A stretch of 64,000 nt of DNA from Nocardioides zeae (GTDB lineage: Bacteria > Actinomycetota > Actinomycetes > Propionibacteriales > Nocardioidaceae), in the NCBI RefSeq assembly GCF_030818655.1, contig NZ_JAUTAN010000001.1, forward strand, positions 1,860,001-1,924,000, in the 5' to 3' direction. Below the pieces are notes generated by a model. The model was not told the origin of the DNA, searched no databases, and saw only the letters and a program-made list of their open reading frames with translations. The position numbers and the translations under genes are program-made. Positions within the stretch are counted from its first letter, which is position 1; each line of letters opens with the position of its first letter. Shown one piece after another: positions 38,391 through 53,137 of this stretch.

Positions 38391-39434
38391 ATGGGGCTCA
38401 TGGCGAGCAGCGACCGTCCCAGCGCGACCGACCCCGAGGCCCTGCTGGACGGCGGCCTCGACGCCGGACTGGCGCCCCCGCAGGAGGAGCGCGTCGGCGA
38501 GGGCGGGCTGCCGCCCGACCTCTCGCCCGAGCTGGCCGCGGTGCCGCGGTCGGAGGAGCTGTTCGCGCCGGTCCGGGCCGACGTCGAGCTCTGCTACCAG
38601 ACCTACGGCGACCCGGACGACCCGACGGTGCTCCTCGTGATGGGGCTGGGCGGCCACCTCACCTGGTGGCCCGACCGGATGTGCCGGATGCTCGCGCTCG
38701 AGGGCTTCCACGTCGTCCGCTACGACAACCGCGACGTCGGACGGTCCACCCGCGTCCGCTCCCGCGTGGGCAAGGCCAGCGTGGTGCAGGCGTTCCTCGG
38801 GCGGCCGGTCTCCGTGCCGTACACCATGGCCGACCTCGCCGAGGACGGCGTGCTCCTCCTCGACCACCTCGGCATCGACCGCGCGCACGTCGCGGGCGTG
38901 TCGATGGGCGGCATGATCGCCCAGACCATCGCCGTCGACCACCCCGACCGCGTGCTGTCCCTGACGTCGATCATGTCGACGACCGGCAACCGTCGCGTGG
39001 GCTGGCAGCACCCCCGGCTCCTCCCGTCCCTGCTGTCGCCGCGGCGCCCCGACCTGGAGTCGTACGTCGCGAGCACCGCCCTCATGGCCCGCCTCATCGG
39101 CTCGCCGGCCTACGCGGACACGCCCGAGGGGATCCGGGCCCGCGCCGTGGAGACCCACGGTCGCGGCGTGAGCGGGAGCGGCATCCTGCGGCAGATGCTG
39201 GCGATCCTCACGCAGCCCGACCGCACGCGCGCGCTCGGCGACCTGCGCATCCCGGTCGCGGTCGTCCACGGCAAGCAGGACCGGATGGTCCACGTCTCGG
39301 GCGGTCGCGCCACCGCCGCCGCCGTCCCCGGCGCCCGCCTCACCCTCGTCGAGGGCATGGGCCACGACCTCCCCGCCGGTCTCTGGCCGCTCTTCGTGGA
39401 CGTGATTAGCCGCACCGCCACCCGGGCAGGGTGA
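38391..39434 (+). CDS. Alpha/beta hydrolase
   Basis: The 347-residue protein has a disordered N-terminal region (1-55) and an alpha/beta hydrolase fold. The nucleophile elbow is GVSMGG with Ser171. The oxyanion region is LLVMGLGGHLTWW near 81-93. The late segment VVHGKQDRMVHVSGG and the catalytic-His candidate in EGMGHDLP complete the triad. Closest in style to the RdmC/EstC aclacinomycin methylesterase group, but the substrate is unknown. ATG 38391 is used; ATG 38400 is equally possible. Confidence 0.9.
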   Translation: MGLMASSDRPSATDPEALLDGGLDAGLAPPQEERVGEGGLPPDLSPELAAVPRSEELFAPVRADVELCYQTYGDPDDPTVLLVMGLGGHLTWWPDRMCRMLALEGFHVVRYDNRDVGRSTRVRSRVGKASVVQAFLGRPVSVPYTMADLAEDGVLLLDHLGIDRAHVAGVSMGGMIAQTIAVDHPDRVLSLTSIMSTTGNRRVGWQHPRLLPSLLSPRRPDLESYVASTALMARLIGSPAYADTPEGIRARAVETHGRGVSGSGILRQMLAILTQPDRTRALGDLRIPVAVVHGKQDRMVHVSGGRATAAAVPGARLTLVEGMGHDLPAGLWPLFVDVISRTATRAG

Positions 39435-39512
39435 CGCCCGGCCCGACCTCGTCGAAACCCGTCACACCCCGTCTGACGTGGCGCGACGCGGTCGGACTCC
39501 TTGCAATTGTCA

Positions 39513-39537
39513 GCACCACGGTCTAGACCTGTGGTGC
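39513..39537 (+). promoter_or_regulatory. Inverted repeat upstream of the trehalose importer operon
   Basis: GCACCAC (39513-39519) and GTGGTGC (39531-39537) flank GGTCTAGACC, itself a palindrome. TTGCAA at 39501 may be a -35 element. The site lies 28 nt before the lpqY-like ATG and looks like a repressor operator. Confidence 0.5.
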
Positions 39538-39565
39538 ACACAACTCAATGGAGAGGGAGTGGCAG

Positions 39566-40876
39566 ATGGGTGACCCCCAAGGGCGTGTGGCGGGCTCCGT
39601 GGTGAGGAGGGTCGGCATCGGTGCCGCCCTCGTGCTCGCCGCGGGCACGCTCTCCGCCTGTAGCAGCGACGGGAAGCCGACGCTGAACTGGTACATCAAC
39701 CCCGACGGTCAGGCCACGCTCACGTCACTGGCGGAGCGGTGCAGCACCGACGACTACGACATCGCGATCCAGCTCCTCCCCACGGGTGCCACCGACCAGC
39801 GCACCCAGCTCGCCCGGCGGCTCGCGGCCAACGACTCGTCCACCGACCTCATGAGCCTCGACCCGGTGTTCGTCGCGGAGTTCGCCAACGCCGGCTGGCT
39901 CGCGGAGTTCGAGGGCGACGCGGCCGACGCCGTCGTCGACGACGACGTGCTGTCGGGCCCCGCCGACACGGTGCAGTGGGACGACAAGGTCTACGCGGCG
40001 CCGCAGTGGGCCAACACGCAGGTGCTCTGGTACCGCCAGTCGCTCGCCGAGCAGGCCGGCATCGCCGACGCCCTGCAGGACGGCACGGCCACGTGGTCGC
40101 AGGTCATCGAGGCGGCCTCCGAGAACGGTGCGACCGTCGGTGTCCAGGCGGACCGCTACGAGGCCTACATGGTGTGGATCAACTCGCTCGTCCAGGGCGC
40201 CGGCGGCGACATCGTCAGCGACACCGAGGCGGGCGTCGACGCGCAGGTCGACATCGACTCCGACGCGGGTCGTGCCGCCGCCGCGGTCGTCCAGCAGCTC
40301 GCCGACTCCCCCGCCGCGCAGTCCGACCTCTCCGTCTCGCGCGAGGGCACCTCGCTGGGTGCGATGTACGGCGACGGCCCCGGCGAGTTCATGACGAACT
40401 GGACGTTCGTCTACAAGAACTACGAGGGCACGGTCTCCGAGGAGGAGTTCGCCGACCTCGCCTGGGCGCGCTACCCGCGCACCGTCGAGGGCGAGGAGTC
40501 CGCTCCCCCGGTCGGCGGCATCGACATCGGCGTCGGCGCCTTCAGCGAGCACCCCGACTGGGCGCTCGAGGCCGCGCAGTGCGTCACCGACCCCGAGGCG
40601 CAGCTGCAGCTCGCCGTCAACGACGGCCTCATGCCGGCCCGGGCCTCGGTCTACGAGGAGCAGGAGCTCGTGGACGCATACGACGCGGGTCTGCTCGACC
40701 TCTACCGCGAGAGCATCGAGGCGGGCGGCACCCGACCGAAGAGCGCGTTCTACAACCAGATCTCGGGAGCGGTGCAGAGCACGTGGCACCCGCCGGCCTC
40801 GGTGGATCCCGAGAAGACGCCGCGCGAGTCGGCCGAGTTCATCCGTGACGTCCTGCAGGGGAAGGCACTGCTGTGA
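39566..40876 (+). CDS. lpqY: LpqY-like trehalose-binding lipoprotein of sugar ABC importer
   Basis: The 436-residue protein begins at ATG 39566, preceded by AGAGGGAG at a suitable distance (ATG 39548 is less well placed). It has a lipobox LSAC with Cys32. The mature protein shares the LpqY layout: QRTQLARRLAANDSSTDLMSLDPVFVAEFANAGW and KVYAAPQWANTQVLWYRQSL. These stretches hold ligand contacts in the mycobacterial trehalose receptor. It leads an operon with two permeases and an ATPase in the same order as M. tuberculosis lpqY-sugABC, so trehalose recycling is the likely role. Confidence 0.88.
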   Translation: MGDPQGRVAGSVVRRVGIGAALVLAAGTLSACSSDGKPTLNWYINPDGQATLTSLAERCSTDDYDIAIQLLPTGATDQRTQLARRLAANDSSTDLMSLDPVFVAEFANAGWLAEFEGDAADAVVDDDVLSGPADTVQWDDKVYAAPQWANTQVLWYRQSLAEQAGIADALQDGTATWSQVIEAASENGATVGVQADRYEAYMVWINSLVQGAGGDIVSDTEAGVDAQVDIDSDAGRAAAAVVQQLADSPAAQSDLSVSREGTSLGAMYGDGPGEFMTNWTFVYKNYEGTVSEEEFADLAWARYPRTVEGEESAPPVGGIDIGVGAFSEHPDWALEAAQCVTDPEAQLQLAVNDGLMPARASVYEEQELVDAYDAGLLDLYRESIEAGGTRPKSAFYNQISGAVQSTWHPPASVDPEKTPRESAEFIRDVLQGKALL

Positions 40877-41832
40877 GCTCGACGACGACCGCACCCGCCG
40901 GGGTCGCGAAGACCCCGAAGTCCAAGAAGGCCGGGGCGGGGGCCGCCAGCGACCGCTCGGTCGCCGAGAACCGTCTCGGCATGAAGCTGGTCGCACCGGC
41001 CCTCGTGGTGATGCTGTTCGTCACCGCGTTCCCGATGCTCCAGGCCCTCTGGCTGTCCCTGTCCAACTACGCGCTCACCGCACCTGACGACCGCTCCTTC
41101 GTCGGCGCGCAGAACTACGTCACCGCGCTGAGCGACCCGCTGTTCTGGCGCACGATGCTGGTGACCGTCGGGATCATGGTCGTGACGGTGTTCTTCGAGC
41201 TCGTCATCGGGTTCGTGTTCGCCCTGGTGATGCACCGCGTGATCTTCGCGCGCGGCATCATCCGCACCTCGATCCTCATCCCCTACGGCGTGATCACCGT
41301 GGTGTCGGGCTTCGCCTGGCAGTTCGCGTTCTCCTCGACCAACGGCTTCGTCAACGCCTGGCTGCCGTTCGTCGAGGACAACTTCAACTGGTTCGGGGAG
41401 CAGTTCCCGGCCCTGTTCGCCATCTGCGTCTCCGAGATCTGGAAGACGACCCCGTTCATGTCGCTGCTGCTCCTCGCGGGTCTCGCGCAGGTCAGCGAGG
41501 ACATGATCGAGGCCGCGAAGGTCGACGGCGCCACCTGGTGGCAGCGCATGTGGAAGGTGATCCTGCCGAACATGCGGGCCGCGATCATGGTCGCGATCCT
41601 GTTCCGCGCGCTCGACGCGTTCCGCATCTTCGACAACATCTTCGTGATGACGGGCGGTGCGGTGAACACCGAGTCCGTCTCGTTCCTCACCTACCGCCAG
41701 GTGATCGAGCAGTTCCAGATCGGCATGGGGTCCGCGCTGTCGGTGCTCCTGTTCCTCTCGGTGCTCGTCATCGCCTTCGGCATCGTCAAGCTGTTCCGTG
41801 TCGACCTGGCCGCGGCCCGGCAGGAGGGATGA
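40873..41832 (+). CDS. sugA: Trehalose/sugar ABC permease, SugA-like
   Basis: The 319-residue permease starts at a GTG overlapping the lpqY-like stop by 4 nt. It has six predicted membrane helices after a basic 37-residue head. The EAA loop is EAAKVDGATWWQRMWKVILP near 214-233. The stretch EIWKTTPFMSLLLLAGLAQ and AFRIFDNIFVMTGG match SugA well. It forms the membrane pore with SugB. Confidence 0.92.
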   Translation: MSSTTTAPAGVAKTPKSKKAGAGAASDRSVAENRLGMKLVAPALVVMLFVTAFPMLQALWLSLSNYALTAPDDRSFVGAQNYVTALSDPLFWRTMLVTVGIMVVTVFFELVIGFVFALVMHRVIFARGIIRTSILIPYGVITVVSGFAWQFAFSSTNGFVNAWLPFVEDNFNWFGEQFPALFAICVSEIWKTTPFMSLLLLAGLAQVSEDMIEAAKVDGATWWQRMWKVILPNMRAAIMVAILFRALDAFRIFDNIFVMTGGAVNTESVSFLTYRQVIEQFQIGMGSALSVLLFLSVLVIAFGIVKLFRVDLAAARQEG

Positions 41833-41835
41833 GCG

Positions 41836-42681
41836 ATGGGTAACACTCCGCTCCGCAAGGTCGGCATCGTGCTCGGTGCCGCGCTGATCCTCGTCTGGTG
41901 CCTGCTGCCGGTCGCGTGGATCATCTCGCTGTCCTTCAAGTCCCAGGAGTCCGTCACCAACGGCTCCCCCGGCTTCTTCCCGTCCGAGGGCGGGTTCGCC
42001 GGCTGGGACAACTACGTCGCGGCCTGGGACAACGAGCAGTTCCGTCGGGCGATCTTCAACTCGATCGGCATCTCGCTCATCGCGACGGTGCTCTCCGTCA
42101 TCGTGGCCACGCTCGCGGCGTACGCGATCGCGCGGCTGGAGTTCAAGGGCAAGAAGCTCGTGCTGTCGACGGCGCTCGCCATCGCGATGTTCCCGGTGGT
42201 GTCGCTGGTCGGCCCGCTGTTCGACATGTGGCGGGCGATCGGGCTCTACGACACGTGGCCCGGCCTGATCATCCCCTACATGTCGTTCACGCTGCCGCTG
42301 GCGATCTGGACGCTGGCCGCCTTCTTCCGGGAGATCCCGTGGGAGATGGAGCAGGCGGCCCAGGTCGACGGCGCGACGTCGTGGCAGGCCTTCCGCAAGG
42401 TGATCGTGCCGCTGGCCGCCCCGGGCGTGTTCACGGCCGCGATCCTGACGTTCTTCTTCGCGTGGAACGACTTCGTGTTCGGCATCTCGCTGACCTCGAC
42501 CGAGGCGGCGCGACCGATCCCGGCGTCCCTGTCGTTCTTCGTGGGGAGCGACCCGTTCAACCGGCCCGCGTCGCTGCTGGCCGCCGGTGCCGTCATCGCG
42601 ACGCTGCCGATCATCGTCATCGTGCTGGCCTTCCAGCGCAAGATCGTCGCCGGTCTCACCTCCGGCGCAGTGAAGGGGTAA
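41836..42681 (+). CDS. sugB: Trehalose/sugar ABC permease, SugB-like
   Basis: The 281-residue protein has six membrane helices. Its EAA loop EQAAQVDGATSWQAFRKVIVPLAAPG and C-terminus FQRKIVAGLTSGAVKG are almost those of mycobacterial SugB. It begins 3 nt after the sugA stop and ends 2 nt before the sugC start. Together with SugA it forms the heterodimeric pore of the importer. Confidence 0.93.
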   Translation: MGNTPLRKVGIVLGAALILVWCLLPVAWIISLSFKSQESVTNGSPGFFPSEGGFAGWDNYVAAWDNEQFRRAIFNSIGISLIATVLSVIVATLAAYAIARLEFKGKKLVLSTALAIAMFPVVSLVGPLFDMWRAIGLYDTWPGLIIPYMSFTLPLAIWTLAAFFREIPWEMEQAAQVDGATSWQAFRKVIVPLAAPGVFTAAILTFFFAWNDFVFGISLTSTEAARPIPASLSFFVGSDPFNRPASLLAAGAVIATLPIIVIVLAFQRKIVAGLTSGAVKG

Positions 42682-42683
42682 TC

Positions 42684-43889
42684 GTGGCCGGCATCCAGAT
42701 CAAGAACATCGTCAAGAAGTACGGCGACGGCTTCCCGGCCGTCAACGACGTCTCCATCGACATCGCGGACGGGGAGTTCGTCATCCTCGTCGGCCCGTCG
42801 GGCTGCGGGAAGTCGACGCTGCTGCGGATGATCGTGGGCCTGGAGGACATCACCTCCGGCGACATGATCATCGGCGACAAGCGCGTCAACGACCTCGCGC
42901 CGCGCGACCGCAACCTGGCGATGGTGTTCCAGAACTACGCGCTCTACCCGCACCTCACCGTCTACGAGAACATCGCGTTCCCGCTGCGGCTGGCCGGCGC
43001 CTCGGACTCCGAGGTCGACGCGAAGGTCAAGGAGGCGTCGAAGACGCTCGAGCTCGACGAGCACCTGCAGCGCAAGCCCGGCAACCTGTCCGGTGGTCAG
43101 CGCCAGCGGGTGGCGATGGGTCGCGCGATCGTGCGCGACGCCGACGCGTTCCTCTTCGACGAGCCGCTGTCGAACCTCGACGCCAAGCTCCGCGGCCAGA
43201 TGCGCAGCGAGATCGCGCGGCTGCAGAAGAAGCTGGGCATCACGACGGTCTACGTGACGCACGACCAGACCGAGGCGATGACGCTCGGCGACCGCGTCGC
43301 GGTGCTCAAGCGGGGCGTGCTCCAGCAGCTCGCCTCGCCGCGGGAGCTCTACGAGAACCCGGGCAACCTGTTCGTCGCGGGCTTCATCGGGTCTCCCCCG
43401 ATGAACTTCCTGCCGGCCGAGGTCGAGGGCACCAGCGTCAAGCTGCCCTTCGGCACGGTCGAGATCCCCGCGGACAAGGCCGAGAAGGCCGCCGGCAAGG
43501 GCCTGCTCATCGCGGGCATCCGGCCGGAGGCGTTCGAGGACGCGTCGCTCGTCGACGAGGCCCGCGCCGGTGGGTCGACGTTCTCCGGCAAGGTCGAGTT
43601 CGTCGAGTGGCTGGGCAGCGAGACCTACGCCTACCTGCCGTTCGAGGCGCCGCCGGAGGTCCAGAAGCAGCTCGAGCAGCTGGAGAAGGACCTCGACGGC
43701 GACTCGCTCCGCACGCAGCTGGTCATCAGCCTCGACGGCGCCAGCCGCGTCCGGGAGGGCGACCAGGCGGAGATCTGGGTCGACACGTCCAAGATGCACC
43801 TCTTCGACCCGGCGACCGGCGAGAACCTGACGGTCGACCTCGCCAACGCGGGCCGCATCCCGGCGCGCGAGTCGGGCGTCCCCGCTTGA
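42684..43889 (+). CDS. sugC: Trehalose/sugar ABC ATPase, SugC/MalK-like
   Basis: The 401-residue ATPase starts at GTG 42684. It shows Walker A GPSGCGKST (about 38-46), the MalK-type Q-loop FQNYALYPHLTVYEN, signature LSGGQRQRVAMGRA, Walker B AFLFDEPLSNLDA and switch His in YVTHDQTEAMTLGD. The C-terminal 150 residues form the MalK/SugC regulatory domain (FIGSPPMNFLPAEVEG onward). It is the last gene of the operon and is followed by a hairpin. Confidence 0.94.
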   Translation: MAGIQIKNIVKKYGDGFPAVNDVSIDIADGEFVILVGPSGCGKSTLLRMIVGLEDITSGDMIIGDKRVNDLAPRDRNLAMVFQNYALYPHLTVYENIAFPLRLAGASDSEVDAKVKEASKTLELDEHLQRKPGNLSGGQRQRVAMGRAIVRDADAFLFDEPLSNLDAKLRGQMRSEIARLQKKLGITTVYVTHDQTEAMTLGDRVAVLKRGVLQQLASPRELYENPGNLFVAGFIGSPPMNFLPAEVEGTSVKLPFGTVEIPADKAEKAAGKGLLIAGIRPEAFEDASLVDEARAGGSTFSGKVEFVEWLGSETYAYLPFEAPPEVQKQLEQLEKDLDGDSLRTQLVISLDGASRVREGDQAEIWVDTSKMHLFDPATGENLTVDLANAGRIPARESGVPA

Positions 43890-43904
43890 CCCACCCGGCA
43901 CCGC

Positions 43905-43945
43905 AGCGGGCCGTCCTCGACGTACGTCGTCGGGGGCGGCCCGCT
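43905..43945 (+). terminator. Terminator hairpin after sugC
   Basis: A perfect 9-bp stem (AGCGGGCCG at 43905-43913 with its complement at 43937-43945) follows the sugC stop by 16 nt. The loop contains a second palindrome, GACGTACGTC. Confidence 0.65.
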
Positions 43946-43957
43946 TCGTCATGCGCG

Positions 43958-44151
43958 TCGAGGTGGGTCGTACGCCGCGGCAGGTGCGTCGAGTTGTCAC
44001 GTACGCCGCGGCAGGTGCGTCGAGTTGGGTCGTACGGCGCGGCAGATCCCTCGAGTTGGGTCGTACGGCGCGGCGGATCCCTCGAGTTGGGTCGTACGGC
44101 GCGGCAGATCCCTCGAGCTGGGTCGTACGGCGCGGCGGATACGTCGAGTTG
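43958..44151 (+). repeat. 31-bp tandem repeat array, forward block (six units plus partial)
   Basis: Six units start at 43958, 43989, 44020, 44051, 44082 and 44113, exactly 31 bp apart, with an 8-nt stub at 44144. Each unit opens TCGAGTTGGGTCG and has GCGCGGC in the middle; only the last 7 nt vary freely (AGATCCC, GGATCCC, AGGTGCG, GGATACG). The first two units are the most diverged. Translation gives no stable peptide because 31 is not a multiple of 3. Confidence 0.95.
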
Positions 44152-44217
44152 CACGAAGTGCCCGACGGGCCGAGCCGGCCCGCGGTCACGCCCACCGGGG
44201 CGTTTCACCCACCTCGA

Positions 44218-44372
44218 TGCGAACGCCGCGCCGTTCGACCCAACTCGACGCCGACGCCGCGCCGTTCGACCCAACTCGACGCCGACGCCGCGCCGTTCGA
44301 CCCAACTCGACGCCGACGCCGCGCCGTTCGACCCAACTCGACGCCGACGCCGCGCCGTACGACCCAACTCGA
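44218..44372 (-). repeat. 31-bp tandem repeat array, inverted block (five units)
   Basis: Five units (44218, 44249, 44280, 44311, 44342, each 31 bp) are the reverse complement of the forward block's 24-bp core, with a different 7-nt tail (GTCGGCG in four, GTTCGCA in one). Units 2-4 are identical. A degenerate sixth copy lies at about 44202-44217. About 66 bp without repeats separates the two blocks. The 43890-44380 gap holds only this array and the sugC hairpin. Confidence 0.95.
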
Positions 44373-44380
44373 CGCGACGA

Positions 44381-45070
44381 TCAGCGGCCGCCGAGCGGTT
44401 TCCGCTTCCGCTTGCGCTCGCCGGGCATGGGCTTGCGGACGACGGAGACGCCGCCCATGAGCGCGACGCCCTTGACCCGCACGATCGGCGAGTTCTGGTC
44501 GAGCTGCGCCTCGACGCGGTCACGGTCCTGCGCGAAGCCGCCCATGATGCCGACGCCGTCGACGATGACGTGGGTCCAGGCGTTCACCGTGATCTCGACG
44601 CCGCCCATGCACGTGTTCGCGTGGATGGTGACCTCGCGCTGCGCGAACCTCGCCTCGCGCAGGTCGATCTCCGCGCCACCCATCAGCGTGAAGACCGAGT
44701 GCGTGGCCCCGATCTCCCAGACCCCCTTGCGCTCGACGCCGCCCATGATGGCCACGCTCGAGGGGTAGTGGACGACGGGCACCGCCGACCCCGCCGCAGC
44801 CTTCTCGAACGAGACCGGCGCCGGACGCGTCGGAGCCCCCGACACGCCGTAGGGCACCACCGGCGTCCCCGGCGAGGTCGGCGCCTCGCCGGGGATGTCG
44901 GCCACGATCGGCACGAGGTCCGCGTAGACCTTCGCCGCGTAGGTCGCCTCGAGCCGCTCCTCGAGCTCGTCGGTCTCGAGACGCCCCTCACCGGCGGCCC
45001 CCTGGAGCAGCTCGGCCACCTTGTGCCGGTCAGCGTCGGAGATGCGCAGCTGCGACGGGTCGGTCGTCAT
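44381..45070 (-). CDS. DUF1707 protein with LiaF-like C-terminal domain
   Basis: The 229-residue protein begins with a DUF1707 domain (about 7-60, LRISDADRHKVAELLQGAAGEGRLETDELEERL). It continues after a Pro-rich linker into a right-handed beta-type region with repeated IMGG/LMGG turns (about 108-215), similar to the cell-wall antibiotic response (LiaF/DUF2154) fold. It ends in a basic tail KRKRKPLGGR. No membrane helix is present. Its function is unknown. Its stop lies 9 nt from the edge of the 31-bp repeat array. Confidence 0.88.
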   Translation of the reverse strand: MTTDPSQLRISDADRHKVAELLQGAAGEGRLETDELEERLEATYAAKVYADLVPIVADIPGEAPTSPGTPVVPYGVSGAPTRPAPVSFEKAAAGSAVPVVHYPSSVAIMGGVERKGVWEIGATHSVFTLMGGAEIDLREARFAQREVTIHANTCMGGVEITVNAWTHVIVDGVGIMGGFAQDRDRVEAQLDQNSPIVRVKGVALMGGVSVVRKPMPGERKRKRKPLGGR

Positions 45071-45115
45071 GGACCCAGCCTAGGCAACCCGCGACCCGCG
45101 GCATACTGACGTCTG

Positions 45116-49279
<4,164 letters not shown>

Positions 49280-49305
<26 letters not shown>

Positions 49306-50506
49306 GGGTGTCTCCTTCGGTGCGGGATGCGGTGGGCCCGTCGGTGGGCCGGTCGGTGGGCCGGTCGGTGGGCCCGTCGGTGGGCCGGTCGGTGGGGGCG
49401 AGCAGGTGCGTGAGGCGACGGGGGTCGAGCGCGGGCTCGGGCGGGACGTCGTGCTCCACCTGGTCGGCGACGAGGCGGGCGACCAGCGGGGCGAGCAGCA
49501 CGCCGTGGCGGAACAGCCCGGCGGCGAGGAGCAGGCGGGGGGCTCCCGGTCCGGCGTGACCGGGGGCCGGGCCCACGAGCGGCAGGTGGTCGGGGGTGGC
49601 GGGCCGGTCACGGGCGGTGGCCTCGACGAGCTCGGCCCGCTCGAGGCCGGGCAGCAGCGTGCGGACGGCATCGAGCAGGCGTGCCACGCCGCCGACGGTC
49701 ACGACCGGCGGTGCGTCGTGCTCCTCCGAGGTCGCTCCCACGACCACCTCCACCGCGGCGGGCGCGGTCCTCGAGCACGCGTCCACCGGCCGCAGCCGGT
49801 CCGCGGGGCCGCGCGGCACGACGTACACCGGTTCCCCCCGCACCCAGCCCCGCAGGACGCGCGTCGGCGGGTCGTCGGTGCGCAGGCGCAGCACCTCGCC
49901 GCGCACCCCCCGCACCAGGGGCGCCCACGGCCCGGGCAGGACGGCGCCGGTGGCGACGACCTCGACGTCGGGCCGGAACCCGTCGGACACCGTGGCGGCC
50001 ACGGTGGCGGCCACCGGCACGCGGGCGAGGAGCGCCGCGACGACGGCCCGCGGGTCGACGGCGTGGTCCTCGGGGAGGTGGAGACCGCCGGCCACCCGTC
50101 CCACGGTGGGCTCGTGGTGGCGCACGTCCGCGGCCGTCCACGGCTCGGCGGCCCGGCCGAGACGCGCGAGGAGCGCCGCCTGGCGCTCGACCTGCTGGAG
50201 GTCGCCGTGGTCGTGACCGACGAGGAGCGTGCCGCGGGGGTGGAGGTCCACGCCGAGACGCGACGCCCAGGCGGGCCACTCCCCCGCGCTCCGCACGCCG
50301 AGGTCGAGGAGCACCTCCTCGCCCCACCACACCTCGGCGGAGGGGCTGAGCATGCCGGCGGCGGCGTACGACGCGCCCGAGCCCGGCGACGGGTCGACGA
50401 CGCGGACGACGTGACCGCGCCGGGTCAGCTCGTCGGCGACCGCGAGCCCCACGATGCCGGCGCCGCGCACGAGGACGCGCGTGCCGCTGCGGCCCTGCGC
50501 GCTCAT
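49280..50506 (-). CDS. thiO: Glycine oxidase ThiO
   Basis: ThiO is the FAD enzyme that oxidises glycine to the imine used by ThiG. The 408-residue protein starts at an ATG sharing one base with the thiE stop. FAD loop GAGIVG is at 15-20, followed by SYAAAGMLSP near 46. The C-terminal 25 residues are four-residue repeats (TDRP/TDGP) that lie outside the fold and are encoded by a 12-bp tandem repeat. The end overlaps thiS. Confidence 0.94.
49331..49390. repeat. 12-bp tandem repeat, five units, inside the thiO C-terminus
   Basis: Five units of GGTGGGCCGGTC or GGTGGGCCCGTC (plus-strand reading) run without gaps. They encode a Thr-Asp-Arg/Gly-Pro tail that could vary in length between strains without shifting the frame. 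Confidence 0.9.
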
Positions 50507-51147
50507 CAGACGGCTCCGAGCAGGGCCTCCGCGGCGTCGATGGGGTCGGGTTGTCGCCACACGGAGCCGATCACCGCGACGCCGTGGGCGCCGGCGGCCA
50601 CCGCGCCGCGGGCGAGGTCCGGGCCGATCCCGCCGATGGCGACGAGCGGGAGCACGCCGGCGGCGCGGCCCACCGCGTCGACGCCGAGCGGGTCGGGCAG
50701 GCCCGGCTTCGAGGTGGTGGCGGCGACCGGGCCGAAGCCGGCGTAGTCCGCGCCGGCCGCCCGTGCCGCCACCACGGCGTCGCGGTCGCGGCAGGTGGCC
50801 CCGACGAGGAAGCCGGGCGGGGCGGCGCGGTCGGCGATCGCGCGGGCACGGGCCACGGGTAGGTCGTCGGCGCCGAGGTGGATGCCGTCGGCCCCGGCCG
50901 CGAGGGCGACGTCGAGCCGGTCGTTCACCAGCACGGGAGCGCCCGCCCCTCGGGTGGCCGCCAGCACGGCGGTGGTGAGGGCCAGGAGCTCGGCGGTGGT
51001 GGCCTCCTTGGCCCGCACCTGGAAGCCGACGGCTCCCGTGGGACCGAGGGCGGCGAGGTCGCCGACGAGCTCGAGCTGGTCGGACGGGGCGACGATGATG
51101 GTCAGGCGCGGCACTCCGGTGGCCGCGCCGCTGCGCACAGCGGACAC
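50506..51147 (-). CDS. thiE: Thiamine phosphate synthase
   Basis: ThiE joins HMP pyrophosphate and thiazole phosphate into thiamine phosphate. The GTG at 51147, with GAGGAG 7 nt upstream and lying just after the riboswitch, gives a 213-residue protein. The motifs are complete: FQVRAK, VLVNDRLDVALAAGADGIHLGADDLP, ATCRDRDAV, GADYAGFGPVAATTSKPG and AIGGI. A longer open frame upstream is the riboswitch read in frame and is not protein. This is the first gene of the thi operon. Confidence 0.94.
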   Translation of the reverse strand: MSAVRSGAATGVPRLTIIVAPSDQLELVGDLAALGPTGAVGFQVRAKEATTAELLALTTAVLAATRGAGAPVLVNDRLDVALAAGADGIHLGADDLPVARARAIADRAAPPGFLVGATCRDRDAVVAARAAGADYAGFGPVAATTSKPGLPDPLGVDAVGRAAGVLPLVAIGGIGPDLARGAVAAGAHGVAVIGSVWRQPDPIDAAEALLGAV

Positions 51148-51160
51148 GAGAACGCTCCTC

Positions 51161-51250
51161 ACTTCCTGCGCCGGCATGACCCGGATCAGGTTCGACGGTC
51201 GGAGCGGCCTCAGCCCCATCTCAGCCCACTGCCGTGGACTCCCGTGGTGG
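51161..51250 (-). ncRNA. TPP riboswitch (THI element)
   Basis: On the minus strand the conserved halves GGGCTGAGATGGGGCTGAG and ACCTGATCCGGGTCATGCC, followed by GGCGCAGGAAG, form the THI-box aptamer. It ends about 13 nt before the thiE GTG, with the ribosome site GAGGAG directly after it. TPP binding would hide that site, so translational control is likely. Confidence 0.96.
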
Positions 51251-51370
51251 AATGCCCGCCACCGTACGCGGGTCGTCCCGCGGGCTGTCAAGGGCCCATG
51301 TCCGAGCCCGGCGCACCGGCAGGTGAGGTGAGCCTTACCAACTGCCGACCGGACGGCGGGGCTACGGTGC

Positions 51371-53101
<1,731 letters not shown>

Positions 53102-53137
53102 GCGGCTGTCCGGCTCGCTCGACGGCGTGCGGCCCCG

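Noticed and set aside
43958..44372. CRISPR array
   Set aside because: The variable part is only 7 nt and is the same or nearly so in most units; two blocks are inverted and no cas genes are present.
43951..44460. Open frames through the 31-bp array encoding repeated Arg/Ser-rich peptides
   Set aside because: The 31-nt unit rotates the frame at each copy, the same happens on both strands, and there is no ribosome site. The frames are by-products of stop-poor GC-rich repeats.
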